Shown here: positions 1 to 7,947 of the stretch, in pieces
Layout: every line of letters begins with the position of its first letter
How positions within the stretch are numbered: position 1 is the stretch's first letter
Assembly: GCF_001887355.1 (NCBI RefSeq)
Contig: NZ_MPIN01000007.1
Span: forward strand, 270,888-334,887
From: Cystobacter ferrugineus
GTDB lineage: Bacteria; Myxococcota; Myxococcia; Myxococcales; Myxococcaceae
Direction of reading: 5' to 3'
DNA: 64,000 nt
The notes under the pieces: model-generated
The model's database searches: none
What the model saw: the letters and a program-made list of their open reading frames with translations, nothing else
Told to the model about the DNA's origin: nothing
Program-made: the position numbers and the translations under genes

Positions 1-537
1 CGAGGCGCGGGGACCCAGGAGGAGGGGGCGCCGCTGCGTCTGTCACCCGCCTGGATGCCCTGGGCGTTCTGGCTCCTGCTGGTGGTGGTGTTGTTCTACG
101 GGGCGCTGGGGGTGTTCGGCCGCATGTCGGAATACGCGAGCGGTCCCGCGGTGGTGCGGCTCGGCGAGGGGGGGCCGGTGGAGATCCTCGCGGCGTTGCC
201 AGGGAACTACCGGCCGTTGTTGGCCCAGGGCATGACCATGCGCTTGGAGTTGCAGGGCTTCGCCCATCAGTACCAGGAGCTGCGCATCGAGGAGCTGGGT
301 GGGGTGCTGCTGGAGCCGGGCGAACTGCGCGAGTCGCTGGGCGTGGGGCTCGCGGAGCGCCTGGTGGCGGCGGCCCCGGTGGTGGTGGTGCGGGCCCGGG
401 CCCCCTCCGGCTTCTTCGAGGCCGAGGGAGGGCGGCTGCCGTATTTCAATGGCATGCGGGGCACGGTGTCGGTGCGAGTGAGATCCGAGCGCATCGCGGC
501 GAGGTTGATTCCTGGACTGAAGCAGCTCCTTCCCTGA
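1..537 (+). CDS. HlyD-type membrane-fusion/adaptor protein of a peptide exporter (5' end outside window)
   Basis: The frame is open from base 1, so the true start lies to the left; the first ATG (55) sits inside the membrane segment. About 18 cytoplasmic residues precede one hydrophobic helix (residues ~19-40 of the visible part) and a beta-rich periplasmic segment ending LIPGLKQLLP. This short layout, without long coiled coils, is typical of adaptors paired with C39-peptidase ABC exporters of leader peptides. The exporter gene follows 42 bp downstream on the same strand. The protein is inferred to span the inner membrane and form the periplasmic conduit. The family call rests mainly on architecture and context. 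Confidence 0.7.
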   Translation, partial: RGAGTQEEGAPLRLSPAWMPWAFWLLLVVVLFYGALGVFGRMSEYASGPAVVRLGEGGPVEILAALPGNYRPLLAQGMTMRLELQGFAHQYQELRIEELGGVLLEPGELRESLGVGLAERLVAAAPVVVVRARAPSGFFEAEGGRLPYFNGMRGTVSVRVRSERIAARLIPGLKQLLP

Positions 538-579
538 AGCCCTGTCGTTCCTCCTCCTCCTCATTCCAGACACGGCGCC

Positions 580-2820
580 ATGTCCAGCTCGCTCGACTCC
601 TTGATGAACCGCTTCCCCGCGTTGTCCCGGTTGGGCCTCTCCGGCCTCCCCAGGCGCATTCCCTTCCTGCAGCAGTTGGATGCCAATGATTGCGGCGCCG
701 CGTGCCTCGCCATGGTGCTCGCCTGGCAGGGCAAGGGGGTGCTCCTGCACGAGGTGCGCGAGGTGCTGGGCACCGGACGGGATGGCGCCACGGCCTTGCA
801 GGTGCTCGGCGCCGCCCGCCACTACGGGCTGAGCGGCCGTGGGGTGTCCCTGGAGGTGGAGGACCTCGAATACCTTCCTCCGGGCTCCATCCTCCATTGG
901 GAGTTCCGGCACTTCGTCGTCTTCGAGCGCGTGGTCCGTGGCGGCGTGGACCTGGTGGACCCCGCCCTGGGCCGCAGGCGGGTGTCGATGGAGCAGGTGC
1001 GCCGCGCGTTCACCGGCGTGGCGCTCGTGCTCGAGCCCGGCGAGGCGTTCGTGAAGGAAGCGGGCGCGCCGCGGCCCTTCGTCCGCCACCTGAAGCAACT
1101 GCTCCTCCAGTCCGGACTGCTCTCGCGCATCCTCGTCACCTCGGTGCTGGTGCAGTTCTTCGCCCTGGGGCTGCCAGTGCTCACGGGCGCCCTCACGGAC
1201 CGGGTGGTGCCCCATGGGGACGTGCAATTGCTGCTCGTGCTGGGTGTGGCCATGGGCTCGCTCGTCTGCTTCCAGTTCCTCGCCTCCCTGGTGCGCTCCT
1301 TCCTGCTCCTGCGCCTGCGCACGGAGCTGGACGCGCGCATGACACTCGGCTTCGTGGAGCACCTGGTGGAGCTGCCCTATGCGTTCTTCCAGCGGCGCTC
1401 CCCGGGCGATTTGATGAACCGCCTCAACAGCAACGGCACCATCCGCGAGATGCTCACCTCGGGCGCGCTGTCGGGGGTGCTCGACGGCTCGCTGGTGATG
1501 CTCTACCTGGGGGTGCTGGTCCTCGCGAGCGGGCCCCTGACGCTGCTGGTGCTGGGGCTGGGCGCGCTCCAGGTGGGGGTGTTCCTCTGGTCGCGCCGGC
1601 GGCAGGCGGAGTTGATGTCACTCGGTCTGGAGGCCGAGGGCAGGTCTCACGCCTATCAGGTGGAGTTCCTCACCGGCATGCAGAACCTCAAGGCCATGGG
1701 CGGCGAGCACCGGGCGATGGATCGCTGGTCGGGCCTGTTCGTGGACGTGCTCAACCTCTCAATCGCCCGCGGCAGGCTGACGGGCGTGACGGACTCGCTG
1801 CTGAGCGCCCTGCGCCTGGCCGCGCCGCTGCTCATCCTGTGTTTTGGCGCCTGGCAGGTGCTCGAGGGCGCGCTCACCCTGGGTGGCATGCTGGCGCTCA
1901 ACGCGGTGGCCATGGGCTTTCTCGGGCCGTTGTCCAACCTCATCTCCACGCTGATGCAGATGCAGCTACTCGGGACCTACCTCGAGCGCATCCACGACGT
2001 GCTGGACACGCCTCCCGAGCAGGAAGTGGGCAAGGTGCGTCCAGCGCACACGCTTGCCGGCAACATCCGCCTGGAGGACGTCTCTTTCCGTTACAGCCCC
2101 CATTCGCCGCTGGTGACGCGCGGGGTGTCGGTGGACATCCAGCGCGGGCAGATGGTGGCCATCGTGGGCCGCTCGGGGGCGGGCAAGTCCACCCTGGCCC
2201 ACCTGATGCTCGGCATGTATGTGCCCACCTCGGGGCGCATCCTCTATGACGGGGTGGACCTCAAGGAGATGGAGCTGCGCTCGCTCCGCCAGCAGGTGGG
2301 CCTCGTCATGCAGAGCCCCGCCCTGTTCTCCTCCAGCATTCGCGCCAACATCACGCTGGCGGATCCCTCGCTGCCCATGGATGCCGTGGTGGAGGCCGCC
2401 CGACTGGCGCGTCTGCACGAGGAGATCCTCGCCATGCCCATGGGCTACGAGAGTCTGCTCCTGGAGCGCGGTGCCTCGCTGTCGGGCGGCCAGCGGCAGC
2501 GGCTCGCACTGGCCCGGGCGCTCGTGCGCAAACCGGCCATCCTGCTGCTGGACGAGGCCACGAGCGCCCTGGATTCCATCACCGAGGGCGAGGTGCACCG
2601 CGCGCTGGCGTCCATGTGTTGCACCCGCATTGTCATTGCCCACCGGCTGAGCACCGTGGTGAACGCGGATCTCATCCTGACTCTGGAGGATGGCGCCTTG
2701 GTGGAGGCGGGGACGCACGAGGAATTGCTCGCCCGGAGAGGCGTGTATGCCTCGCTGGTGGCGGCTCAGCTCGGTGGCGAGCCTTCCCTCGCGCCCGCCA
2801 CGCACGCGCGGAGCGCGTAG
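580..2820 (+). CDS. Peptidase-containing ABC transporter (C39 peptidase + ABC membrane + ATPase)
   Basis: 746 aa. The N-terminal C39 peptidase shows QQLDANDCGAAC with catalytic Cys38, His111 in RHFVVFE and Asp127 in LVDPALG. A six-helix ABC membrane domain occupies ~170-460. The ATPase has Walker A GRSGAGKST (530-538), signature LSGGQRQR (634-641) and Walker B ILLLDEATSALD (from 654). Such proteins cleave leader peptides after a double glycine and export the core across the inner membrane. The HlyD-type partner lies just upstream. A double-glycine precursor lies convergently at 3004-3198 and is a plausible cargo. The modification enzyme may lie left of the window. All catalytic motifs are intact. 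Confidence 0.93.
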   Translation: MSSSLDSLMNRFPALSRLGLSGLPRRIPFLQQLDANDCGAACLAMVLAWQGKGVLLHEVREVLGTGRDGATALQVLGAARHYGLSGRGVSLEVEDLEYLPPGSILHWEFRHFVVFERVVRGGVDLVDPALGRRRVSMEQVRRAFTGVALVLEPGEAFVKEAGAPRPFVRHLKQLLLQSGLLSRILVTSVLVQFFALGLPVLTGALTDRVVPHGDVQLLLVLGVAMGSLVCFQFLASLVRSFLLLRLRTELDARMTLGFVEHLVELPYAFFQRRSPGDLMNRLNSNGTIREMLTSGALSGVLDGSLVMLYLGVLVLASGPLTLLVLGLGALQVGVFLWSRRRQAELMSLGLEAEGRSHAYQVEFLTGMQNLKAMGGEHRAMDRWSGLFVDVLNLSIARGRLTGVTDSLLSALRLAAPLLILCFGAWQVLEGALTLGGMLALNAVAMGFLGPLSNLISTLMQMQLLGTYLERIHDVLDTPPEQEVGKVRPAHTLAGNIRLEDVSFRYSPHSPLVTRGVSVDIQRGQMVAIVGRSGAGKSTLAHLMLGMYVPTSGRILYDGVDLKEMELRSLRQQVGLVMQSPALFSSSIRANITLADPSLPMDAVVEAARLARLHEEILAMPMGYESLLLERGASLSGGQRQRLALARALVRKPAILLLDEATSALDSITEGEVHRALASMCCTRIVIAHRLSTVVNADLILTLEDGALVEAGTHEELLARRGVYASLVAAQLGGEPSLAPATHARSA

Positions 2821-2876
2821 CCCGGTCCACCCCCCTCGTCGTGCCTGGGGGACTCCCGCGTGAGCTTGAAAGGAAG

Positions 2877-2908
2877 AACCCCCGGGGCGTGAGCCGCCTC
2901 CGGGGGTT
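2877..2908. terminator. Hairpin terminator, copy 1 of 2
   Basis: An inverted repeat with arms AACCCCCGG(A/G)GG-like around the loop CGTGAG, followed on the plus strand by TCTTGG. It lies 57 bp after the exporter stop and probably ends that transcript. It is nearly identical to the second hairpin 49 bp downstream. Confidence 0.65.
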
Positions 2909-2925
2909 CTTGGCATGAAAGAAGA

Positions 2926-2957
2926 AACCCCCGGGGCGTGAGCCGCCTCCGGGGGTT
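2926..2957. terminator. Hairpin terminator, copy 2 of 2
   Basis: Same stem and loop as the hairpin at 2877-2908. On the minus strand the hairpin is followed by TTTCTTTC, a good U-tract, so this copy probably ends the convergent precursor gene at 3004-3198. The pair forms a tandem bidirectional terminator. Confidence 0.65.
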
Positions 2958-3003
2958 CGCCGTGTCCTGCCGCGGAGGGCAGGACTGGCTGATGAGTGGC
3001 TTA

Positions 3004-3198
3004 TTACTTGCCGCCGCCGCAGACGAAGGAGCAGTTGCCGAGCAGGGCGGAGTCGCCGCACACGGCGATGAGGGAGCAGAGGAGGAGGAGGGAGCCGTTT
3101 CCGTCACCTCCCGCCACCTGGCCCAGCTTGTCATCGGAGAGGTTGCGGATGGTCTCCTTGTTGAGGGTCAGCTTCTTCTTGTTGTCCTGGTTCTTCAT
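3004..3198 (-). CDS. Double-glycine RiPP precursor, class I lanthipeptide-like leader
   Basis: 64 aa, starting MKNQDNKKK. The start at 3198 is preferred because AAGGA lies 8 nt upstream. The leader contains LTLNKETIRNLSDDKL, the LNKETI-type recognition sequence seen in class I lanthipeptide-like precursors, and ends VAGG at residues 30-31. The 33-residue core has exactly four Ser and four Cys in strict order S-C-S-C-S-C-S-C (spacings SX4C, SX4C, SX5C, SX2C), has no Thr, and ends CGGGK. This suits four lanthionine rings, although disulfides or thioether sactipeptide links are possible. The cyclase/dehydratase is not in the window. The C39 exporter at 580-2820 could remove the leader at GG. Confidence 0.75.
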   Translation of the reverse strand: MKNQDNKKKLTLNKETIRNLSDDKLGQVAGGDGNGSLLLLCSLIAVCGDSALLGNCSFVCGGGK

Positions 3199-3361
3199 GG
3201 GGTTCATCCTTGTCAGGGCCGTCTGGGGTGACGGTGAAAGAATGATATGGAAGTCTTTGCGTTCCTCCAAGCTGCCCTGGAGGGCGAGGCGGAAAATACA
3301 GCCATGTTCTTGGTGTTTGAGATTGGCATGGTGTTTGTGAATCTGGCTGGAAGCGTTTCAC

Positions 3362-4306
3362 TCACCGTGCGCAGAGGCCGCAATCCCAGGTGCAATGCGT
3401 GGCGTCCATGCCAAGGCCACACGATTCGGTGAATTGGCAGACGCCATCGCCACACGTGTAGATCTCCTGTGGGCGGATGCGGGTGGTGATGGTCGCGTAG
3501 GAGGTGCCGTCGAGGGTGCAGTGGGTGTAGTAGGTATTCGTGGGATCAGGCGTGCAGCGTGAGGCGCAAGGCCCCACCTGGGTGATGGGCGCGCACCCGT
3601 CCCGGTCCGGCTCGAGCGCGCAGGCACGCACGCTGCTCTCATGGGGCCACAAGAGATGGTCGTCATGCCCCACGAAGACGCCTTCCTCGGTGAAGAGATT
3701 GCCGAAGAAGCAGCCCTCGCGCTGGGAGAATGTCTGGAGTTCCTCGGGCGTGGTGGCGATGGGTTCTCCATGCGCGGTGCGGCCCAGGACGGAGATGGGC
3801 ACGGTGCGCCCGAACTTGTTGACGTGGGCGGCCAGGCACGCGGAGACGAGCTGCTGCTCCGTGACGGTGGCGGGCTGGCCGCTGGCCCAGTCCGGCGCCA
3901 GTCCCAGCGAGCCCTGCCAGACCCGGACCCGGCCCTGGCTGTCCGTATACGTGCGCGTCTCTCCGGCGGGCACCGCGCACGCCGTGACGTACTTCATGAC
4001 GTTGTCGGCCAGGGCCGGATCCTGGTCGTACCAGGAGGCGAAGGCCGCGCTGTTCAAGCCATTGAACGCCAGGCCATTGAAGGCGAGCCCGTTGAAGGCC
4101 AGGCCATTGAAGGCGAGCCCGTTGAAGGATTCTCCATTGTTGGACGGGAGCGTCTGGCTCGCGGAGGCAACGGGCTCCAGGCCACCGGAGGACTCGAGGG
4201 GCTCCGGCTGCATCGGGCCGCACGCCACCGCGCCGCAGACCCACAGCACTCCCGCCGTCCCCAGTCCCCGCCTCGAACGGCTCCCCTGGCTTTCAATCGC
4301 CAGCAT
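3362..4306 (-). CDS. Myxobacterial lipoprotein with FNGLA repeats and Cys-rich C-terminus
   Basis: 314 aa. AGGAGG lies 6-7 nt before the ATG at 4306. A basic N-terminus (SRSRRG) and hydrophobic stretch lead to GAVAC (Cys29), a probable lipobox, so the protein is likely a secreted lipoprotein. Residues 61-84 are FNGLA repeated in tandem, a repeat style common in secreted myxobacterial proteins. A central domain starts ASWYDQDPALADNVMKYV. The C-terminal third is Cys-rich and ends with CGDGVCQFTESCG, resembling disulfide-knot modules of secreted proteins. Function is unknown. It lies upstream of the RiPP precursor on the same strand, but the 163-bp gap argues against tight coupling. Confidence 0.75.
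   Translation of the reverse strand: MLAIESQGSRSRRGLGTAGVLWVCGAVACGPMQPEPLESSGGLEPVASASQTLPSNNGESFNGLAFNGLAFNGLAFNGLAFNGLNSAAFASWYDQDPALADNVMKYVTACAVPAGETRTYTDSQGRVRVWQGSLGLAPDWASGQPATVTEQQLVSACLAAHVNKFGRTVPISVLGRTAHGEPIATTPEELQTFSQREGCFFGNLFTEEGVFVGHDDHLLWPHESSVRACALEPDRDGCAPITQVGPCASRCTPDPTNTYYTHCTLDGTSYATITTRIRPQEIYTCGDGVCQFTESCGLGMDATHCTWDCGLCAR
4055..4126 (-). repeat. Tandem FNGLA-coding repeat, 15-nt unit with 30-nt higher order
   Basis: Five units, the last truncated to FNGL. Codons alternate between two synonymous versions (TTCAATGGCCTGGCC and TTCAACGGGCTCGCC), so the DNA repeats most exactly every 30 nt. This suggests growth by duplication of a two-unit block. Confidence 0.8.
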
Positions 4307-4512
4307 CTCCGACCTCCTGGAAATTCGCGGGAAAACCCGTGCAATACGAAACTCGGTCGTCTGACCGCTTTTGGTGAGGTCGATGGCTCCGAAGTCCAGT
4401 GCGAGTGTCGTTCACGGACGGTTCACGCTCCGTGCGCCTCCGGCGGGAAGAGGACTCCGTCCTGGGCGAGACACTTGGGTAGGATGGGGTGGCCGTCAGG
4501 GAGGGCGGCCGC

Positions 4513-5466
4513 ATGTCCGTACCCAAGCAACAGGCCGCGTCCATGTTCGTCGATTTCGAGCGCGATGCGTGGAGGGCGCTGCGCGCGTCGACTCCGCTGC
4601 TGCTCGACGCGGCGGAGGTCGAGAGTCTGCGAGGACTGGGCGAGCAGCTGGACTTGAAGGAGGTGGAGGACGTCTACCTGCCCCTGTCCCGGTTGCTCAA
4701 CCTGCACGTGGCGGCGGCGCAGAGCCTGTGGACGGCGCAGCAGGCGTTCCTGGGTGGCTTCACCCAGCGGGTGCCGTTCGTCATCGGCATCGCGGGCAGT
4801 GTCGCGGTGGGCAAGAGCACCACGGCGCGCATCCTCCAGGCGCTGCTGTCACGCTGGCCGGACCATCCCCACGTGGAGCTCGTCACCACCGACGGCTTCC
4901 TCTTCCCCAACCGGGTGCTCACCGAGCGCGGCCTCATGCTGCGCAAGGGCTTCCCGGAGAGCTACGACCGGCGCGCCCTGGTGCGCTTCCTCGCGGAGAT
5001 CAAATCCGGCCGCGCCGAGGTGAGCGCGCCCGTCTACTCGCACCTCGTCTACGACATCGTCCCCGGCGAGTTCCTGTCCATCCGCCGGCCGGACATCCTC
5101 ATCCTCGAGGGGCTCAACGTCCTGCAGACGGGGCCCGTGGAGGGGGGGAAGATGCCGCACACCTTCCTGTCGGACTTCTTCGACTTCTCCATCTACGTGG
5201 ACGCGCACGAGCAGGACATCCGCCGCTGGTACGTGGACCGCTTCCTGCGCCTGCGCGAGACGGCGTTCCGCGACGAGCGCTCCTTCTTCCGGCGCTTCGC
5301 CGAGCTCACCGAGGAGCAGGCCACGGCGCGCGCGCTGTCCGTCTGGGCGGAGATCAACGGACCCAACCTGGTGCAGAACATCGCGCCCACGCGCTCGCGC
5401 GCGCGGCTCATCCTGCTCAAGGGCTCGGATCACAAGGTGCGCCGCGTGCGCATGCGCAAGACGTGA
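4513..5466 (+). CDS. coaA: Type I pantothenate kinase
   Basis: 317 aa, close to the usual ~316 aa of CoaA. It phosphorylates pantothenate, the first committed step of coenzyme A synthesis in the cytoplasm. The P-loop GSVAVGKST lies at 95-103, followed by [29 protein letters not shown] and [10 protein letters not shown], all conserved blocks of the bacterial type I family. The start MSVPKQQ is chosen because GGGAGGG precedes it; an ATG 24 nt upstream is less likely. It is convergent with argJ, with a short stem-loop between the stops. The upstream gap 4307-4512 (about 205 bp) is divergent with the lipoprotein gene and must hold both promoters; none was clear to me. Confidence 0.95.
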   Translation: MSVPKQQAASMFVDFERDAWRALRASTPLLLDAAEVESLRGLGEQLDLKEVEDVYLPLSRLLNLHVAAAQSLWTAQQAFLGGFTQRVPFVIGIAGSVAVGKSTTARILQALLSRWPDHPHVELVTTDGFLFPNRVLTERGLMLRKGFPESYDRRALVRFLAEIKSGRAEVSAPVYSHLVYDIVPGEFLSIRRPDILILEGLNVLQTGPVEGGKMPHTFLSDFFDFSIYVDAHEQDIRRWYVDRFLRLRETAFRDERSFFRRFAELTEEQATARALSVWAEINGPNLVQNIAPTRSRARLILLKGSDHKVRRVRMRKT

Positions 5467-5495
5467 GGCGGCGCGCTCCCCGTGGGCGTGCCGCC
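5467..5495. terminator. Stem-loop between convergent coaA and argJ
   Basis: GGCGGCGCGC (5467-5476) pairs with GCGTGCCGCC (5486-5495) over 10 bp with one G-U, loop of 9 nt. There is no U-tract on either side, so termination is plausible but not assured. Confidence 0.4.
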
Positions 5496-5506
5496 CCCCT
5501 GGGTCT

Positions 5507-6826
5507 TCAGCTCCGGTAGTCCGCGTTCTCGCTGATGTACTCGTGGCTGCGGTCCGAGCCGAGCACCGTGCACGCCGCCGGGCCCAGTCCCAGGTCCACG
5601 TCGATCTCCACCGCGCGCTCGTGCGGGGGCCACTTCACCGGAGGCTGGAAGGTGAGCCCGTCCGCGGGCGCCACGCTCGCGTAGAGCTCGGCCTCCTTCA
5701 TGTGCGCCACCAGGGTGCGTTCGGTCTCGTGGTCGAGCCGGAAGGTGCCCTGCTGGAGGATGACCCGGCCGCCCATGCGCAGCGTGCAGCGTGAGAGGTC
5801 CATCCCCGGGTGGTGGGCGCCCACGTACTTGCCGATGGCCATCACCAGCCGGCCCACGTTGGGATCGTTGCCGTTGACGGCGCACTGGAACAGGGGCGAG
5901 TTCACCACCGATTTGCCGATGCCGCGCGCCATCGCCTCGTCCGGGGCGCCGTGGACGCGCACGCGCATGACGTGGTGGACGCCCTCGCCGTTGCGCACCA
6001 GGTCCTCGGCGAGGTCGGCACACACGCGCTTGAGCGCGGACTCGAACTGCTCGAGCGAGAGGCAGGGCACCTGGCGCGAGGAGAGGATCGCCACGGTGTC
6101 CGAGGTGCTCGTGTCGCTGTCCACGCTGATGCAGCCGAACGTCTTCGCGGCCACCGAGCGGAGGCTCGCGCGCAGGGCATCACGGGGCACGTCCACGTCC
6201 GTGAGCAGATAGACGAGCATGGTGGCCAGGTTGGGCTCGAGCATCCCCGCCCCCTTGGCGATGCCCACGATGCTGCCCTGGCCCACGGAGGCCCGGCGCA
6301 CCTTGGGGTAGAGGTCGGTCGTCATGATGCCCTCGGCGGCGGGCAGCACGGAGCGGGGGTCGAGCGAGGCCACCGCCGCGGGCACCGCGCCCACCATGGC
6401 GTCCACCGGCAGCCGCCACCCGATGACGCCCGTGGAGCTGGGCAGTACCTGCGTGGCGCTCAGCCCCAGGCCTCGCGCCACCTCCGCGCACAGCCGCTCG
6501 GAGGCCTCGACGCCGCCCGGCGCGCACACGTTGCTCACCTTGTTGTTCACCACCACCGCGCCCAGCGTGGGCTCGCGCAGCCGCTCACGGCCCACGAGCA
6601 CCGGCGCCCCGGGAAACGCGTTCGTCGTGAACACCGCCCCGAACGCCGGCGTCGGCTCGTCGAGCACGATGAGCGTGAGGTTCATCTTCGCGGGCTTGTC
6701 CACCTCGGCGGGCACGAAGTCGAAGCGCGTCCGCCCGACACGGAATCCGCGCGGCAGGGCGGACTGCTCCTCCAGCCAGGTGCGGTGGGCCTCGACGGAC
6801 GGGAAGGTCAGGTTGGTGCTGGGAAT
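5507..6826 (-). CDS. argJ: Bifunctional ornithine acetyltransferase / N-acetylglutamate synthase
   Basis: ArgJ transfers acetyl groups between N-acetylornithine and glutamate in arginine synthesis. Family blocks are FTTNAFPGAPV, SSTGVIG, TTDLYPKV, KGAGMLEPNLATMLV (Thr of ATM is the autoprocessing nucleophile) and SVDSDTSTSDT, and the protein ends YISENADYRS. The frame stays open upstream of the GTG at 6713-6715 and encodes PSTNLTFPSVEAHRTW then LPRGFRVGRTRFDF, which resembles the conserved N-terminus. The best ribosome site, TGAGGT, lies 6 nt before an ATT at 6824-6826. An ATT start giving 439 aa is therefore proposed; a GTG start would give 402 aa and lose conserved residues. Confidence 0.9.
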   Translation of the reverse strand: MPSTNLTFPSVEAHRTWLEEQSALPRGFRVGRTRFDFVPAEVDKPAKMNLTLIVLDEPTPAFGAVFTTNAFPGAPVLVGRERLREPTLGAVVVNNKVSNVCAPGGVEASERLCAEVARGLGLSATQVLPSSTGVIGWRLPVDAMVGAVPAAVASLDPRSVLPAAEGIMTTDLYPKVRRASVGQGSIVGIAKGAGMLEPNLATMLVYLLTDVDVPRDALRASLRSVAAKTFGCISVDSDTSTSDTVAILSSRQVPCLSLEQFESALKRVCADLAEDLVRNGEGVHHVMRVRVHGAPDEAMARGIGKSVVNSPLFQCAVNGNDPNVGRLVMAIGKYVGAHHPGMDLSRCTLRMGGRVILQQGTFRLDHETERTLVAHMKEAELYASVAPADGLTFQPPVKWPPHERAVEIDVDLGLGPAACTVLGSDRSHEYISENADYRS

Positions 6827-7028
6827 GACGGTACCTCACGGCGAATGGACTGCCGCTTGGTGCCGCAAACCCCGCCCTGAATCAATCCAACATTCCAGTC
6901 CTCAACCCTTCGGTTTGTAACAATTTCCGCCTACTTGCTCGGACACGCCGCCAAGTCTCCGGAATCACGAGGGCTGGGGACTGGCCCGATTCGTGCTCAA
7001 AGAGTTTCCGCACACCGAGCACCTCCTC

Positions 7029-7280
7029 ATGAATCCCACTGCCTACACCGTCGAGATCGACCCGTCCGCCTGGAGCCAGCTGGCTCTGCTGCGGGTGGAG
7101 ACGTATCGACGGGTTCGCGAGGCGCTCACGTCCGTGGCCTCCACGGTGACGTCCGCCGGGAAGTCCTGCCAGGCGAGGTTTCCGCTGGTGGTCGACGACA
7201 CGGTCGCGCACTACGACGTGGACCACCTGCGGCGCCGGGTGTTGCTGCGCGAGGTGGGGCCCTCCACCCGGGAGGACTGA
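7029..7280 (+). CDS. Small RelE/ParE-like protein (tentative)
   Basis: 83 aa from the ATG at 7029; a GTG at 6993 would add 12 residues, and neither start has a clear ribosome site. YTVEIDPSAWSQLALL followed by a helix and then TSAGKSCQARFPLVVDDTVAHYDVDHLRRRVLLREV resembles the strand-helix-sheet plan of RelE/ParE-type toxins. No antitoxin gene is visible next to it, so it may be an orphan. The upstream gap 6827-7028 is locally AT-richer than its surroundings (for example around 6905-6935) and may hold the promoter. Confidence 0.45.
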   Translation: MNPTAYTVEIDPSAWSQLALLRVETYRRVREALTSVASTVTSAGKSCQARFPLVVDDTVAHYDVDHLRRRVLLREVGPSTRED

Positions 7281-7302
7281 GCGGCCCGGGTGAAGCGCGG
7301 CC

Positions 7303-7839
7303 TCAGGGCTGGGCGTCGCCCGCGAGGTTCGGAGCGCCGGGCTCGGGCGGAGGAACGAGCTCCTCGCCCTCGATGGGGGCGGGGACGATGGCGCCGTCGC
7401 TCGTGATGACCCAGGAGTTGTAGCGTCGCGCGCTCACGCTCTGCAGCTTGCCGTCCACGTAGCAGACCGTGTTCAGGATGAAGGAGGCCGCCTTGAGGCT
7501 GGGGCGGCCGTACTGGAAACATTCCTGATCGCCGCGCTGCTCCCGTCCGAGGGGTGGCCCGAGGATGCCGGAGACCTCCTGGGGCGTCATTCCCCTCAGG
7601 ACCATGCGCATGCCCTGGTGGGTGTCCACGCGGAAGGGGGTGGCTTCCGGCTGGAAGGTCACGGCGACGTAGGCGAGCACGGCGAAGATCGCCAGGACGA
7701 GGCCATAGGTGAGGAGCTGGCGGCGGGTGAGGCGCCGGCCGCGCGCGTCCGTATAGGCACTGAAGAGGTCGTCCCCCGACGTGATGCGGACCGTGCTCAC
7801 TCCCACCTGCTGCTCTGGCTGGCTCACGCTTCTCCACAT
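7303..7839 (-). CDS. Single-pass membrane protein with BamE/SmpA-like domain
   Basis: 178 aa from the ATG at 7839; a GTG at 7798-7800 is an alternative start. A cytoplasmic segment with RRLTRRQ is followed by one transmembrane helix LLTYGLVLAIFAVLAYVAV. A small exposed domain follows with GMTPQEVSGILGPPLG then a CFQYGRP strand and VNGKL-type turn. The GMTxxEVxxxLGxP block is the hallmark of the SmpA/OmlA (BamE) fold. Its role is unknown; it is not an outer-membrane lipoprotein like BamE itself. It is divergent from the EF-hand gene at 7948. Confidence 0.6.
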   Translation of the reverse strand: MWRSVSQPEQQVGVSTVRITSGDDLFSAYTDARGRRLTRRQLLTYGLVLAIFAVLAYVAVTFQPEATPFRVDTHQGMRMVLRGMTPQEVSGILGPPLGREQRGDQECFQYGRPSLKAASFILNTVCYVDGKLQSVSARRYNSWVITSDGAIVPAPIEGEELVPPPEPGAPNLAGDAQP

Positions 7840-7947
7840 GCCCCGAGCCGGGGGCGGGATGCAAGGCGCACCACACGCCGGGCGGGCCGCCGAGCGCCCT
7901 GATTGTCCTCGGGACAGCGTGTGGGCCGCTGTGCTCTCTTGTGCGCC

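Noticed and set aside
43..1362. Long minus-strand open frame opposite the HlyD and exporter genes
   Set aside because: Gln/His/Arg-rich translation typical of an antisense shadow in GC-rich DNA; the plus strand has clear domains.
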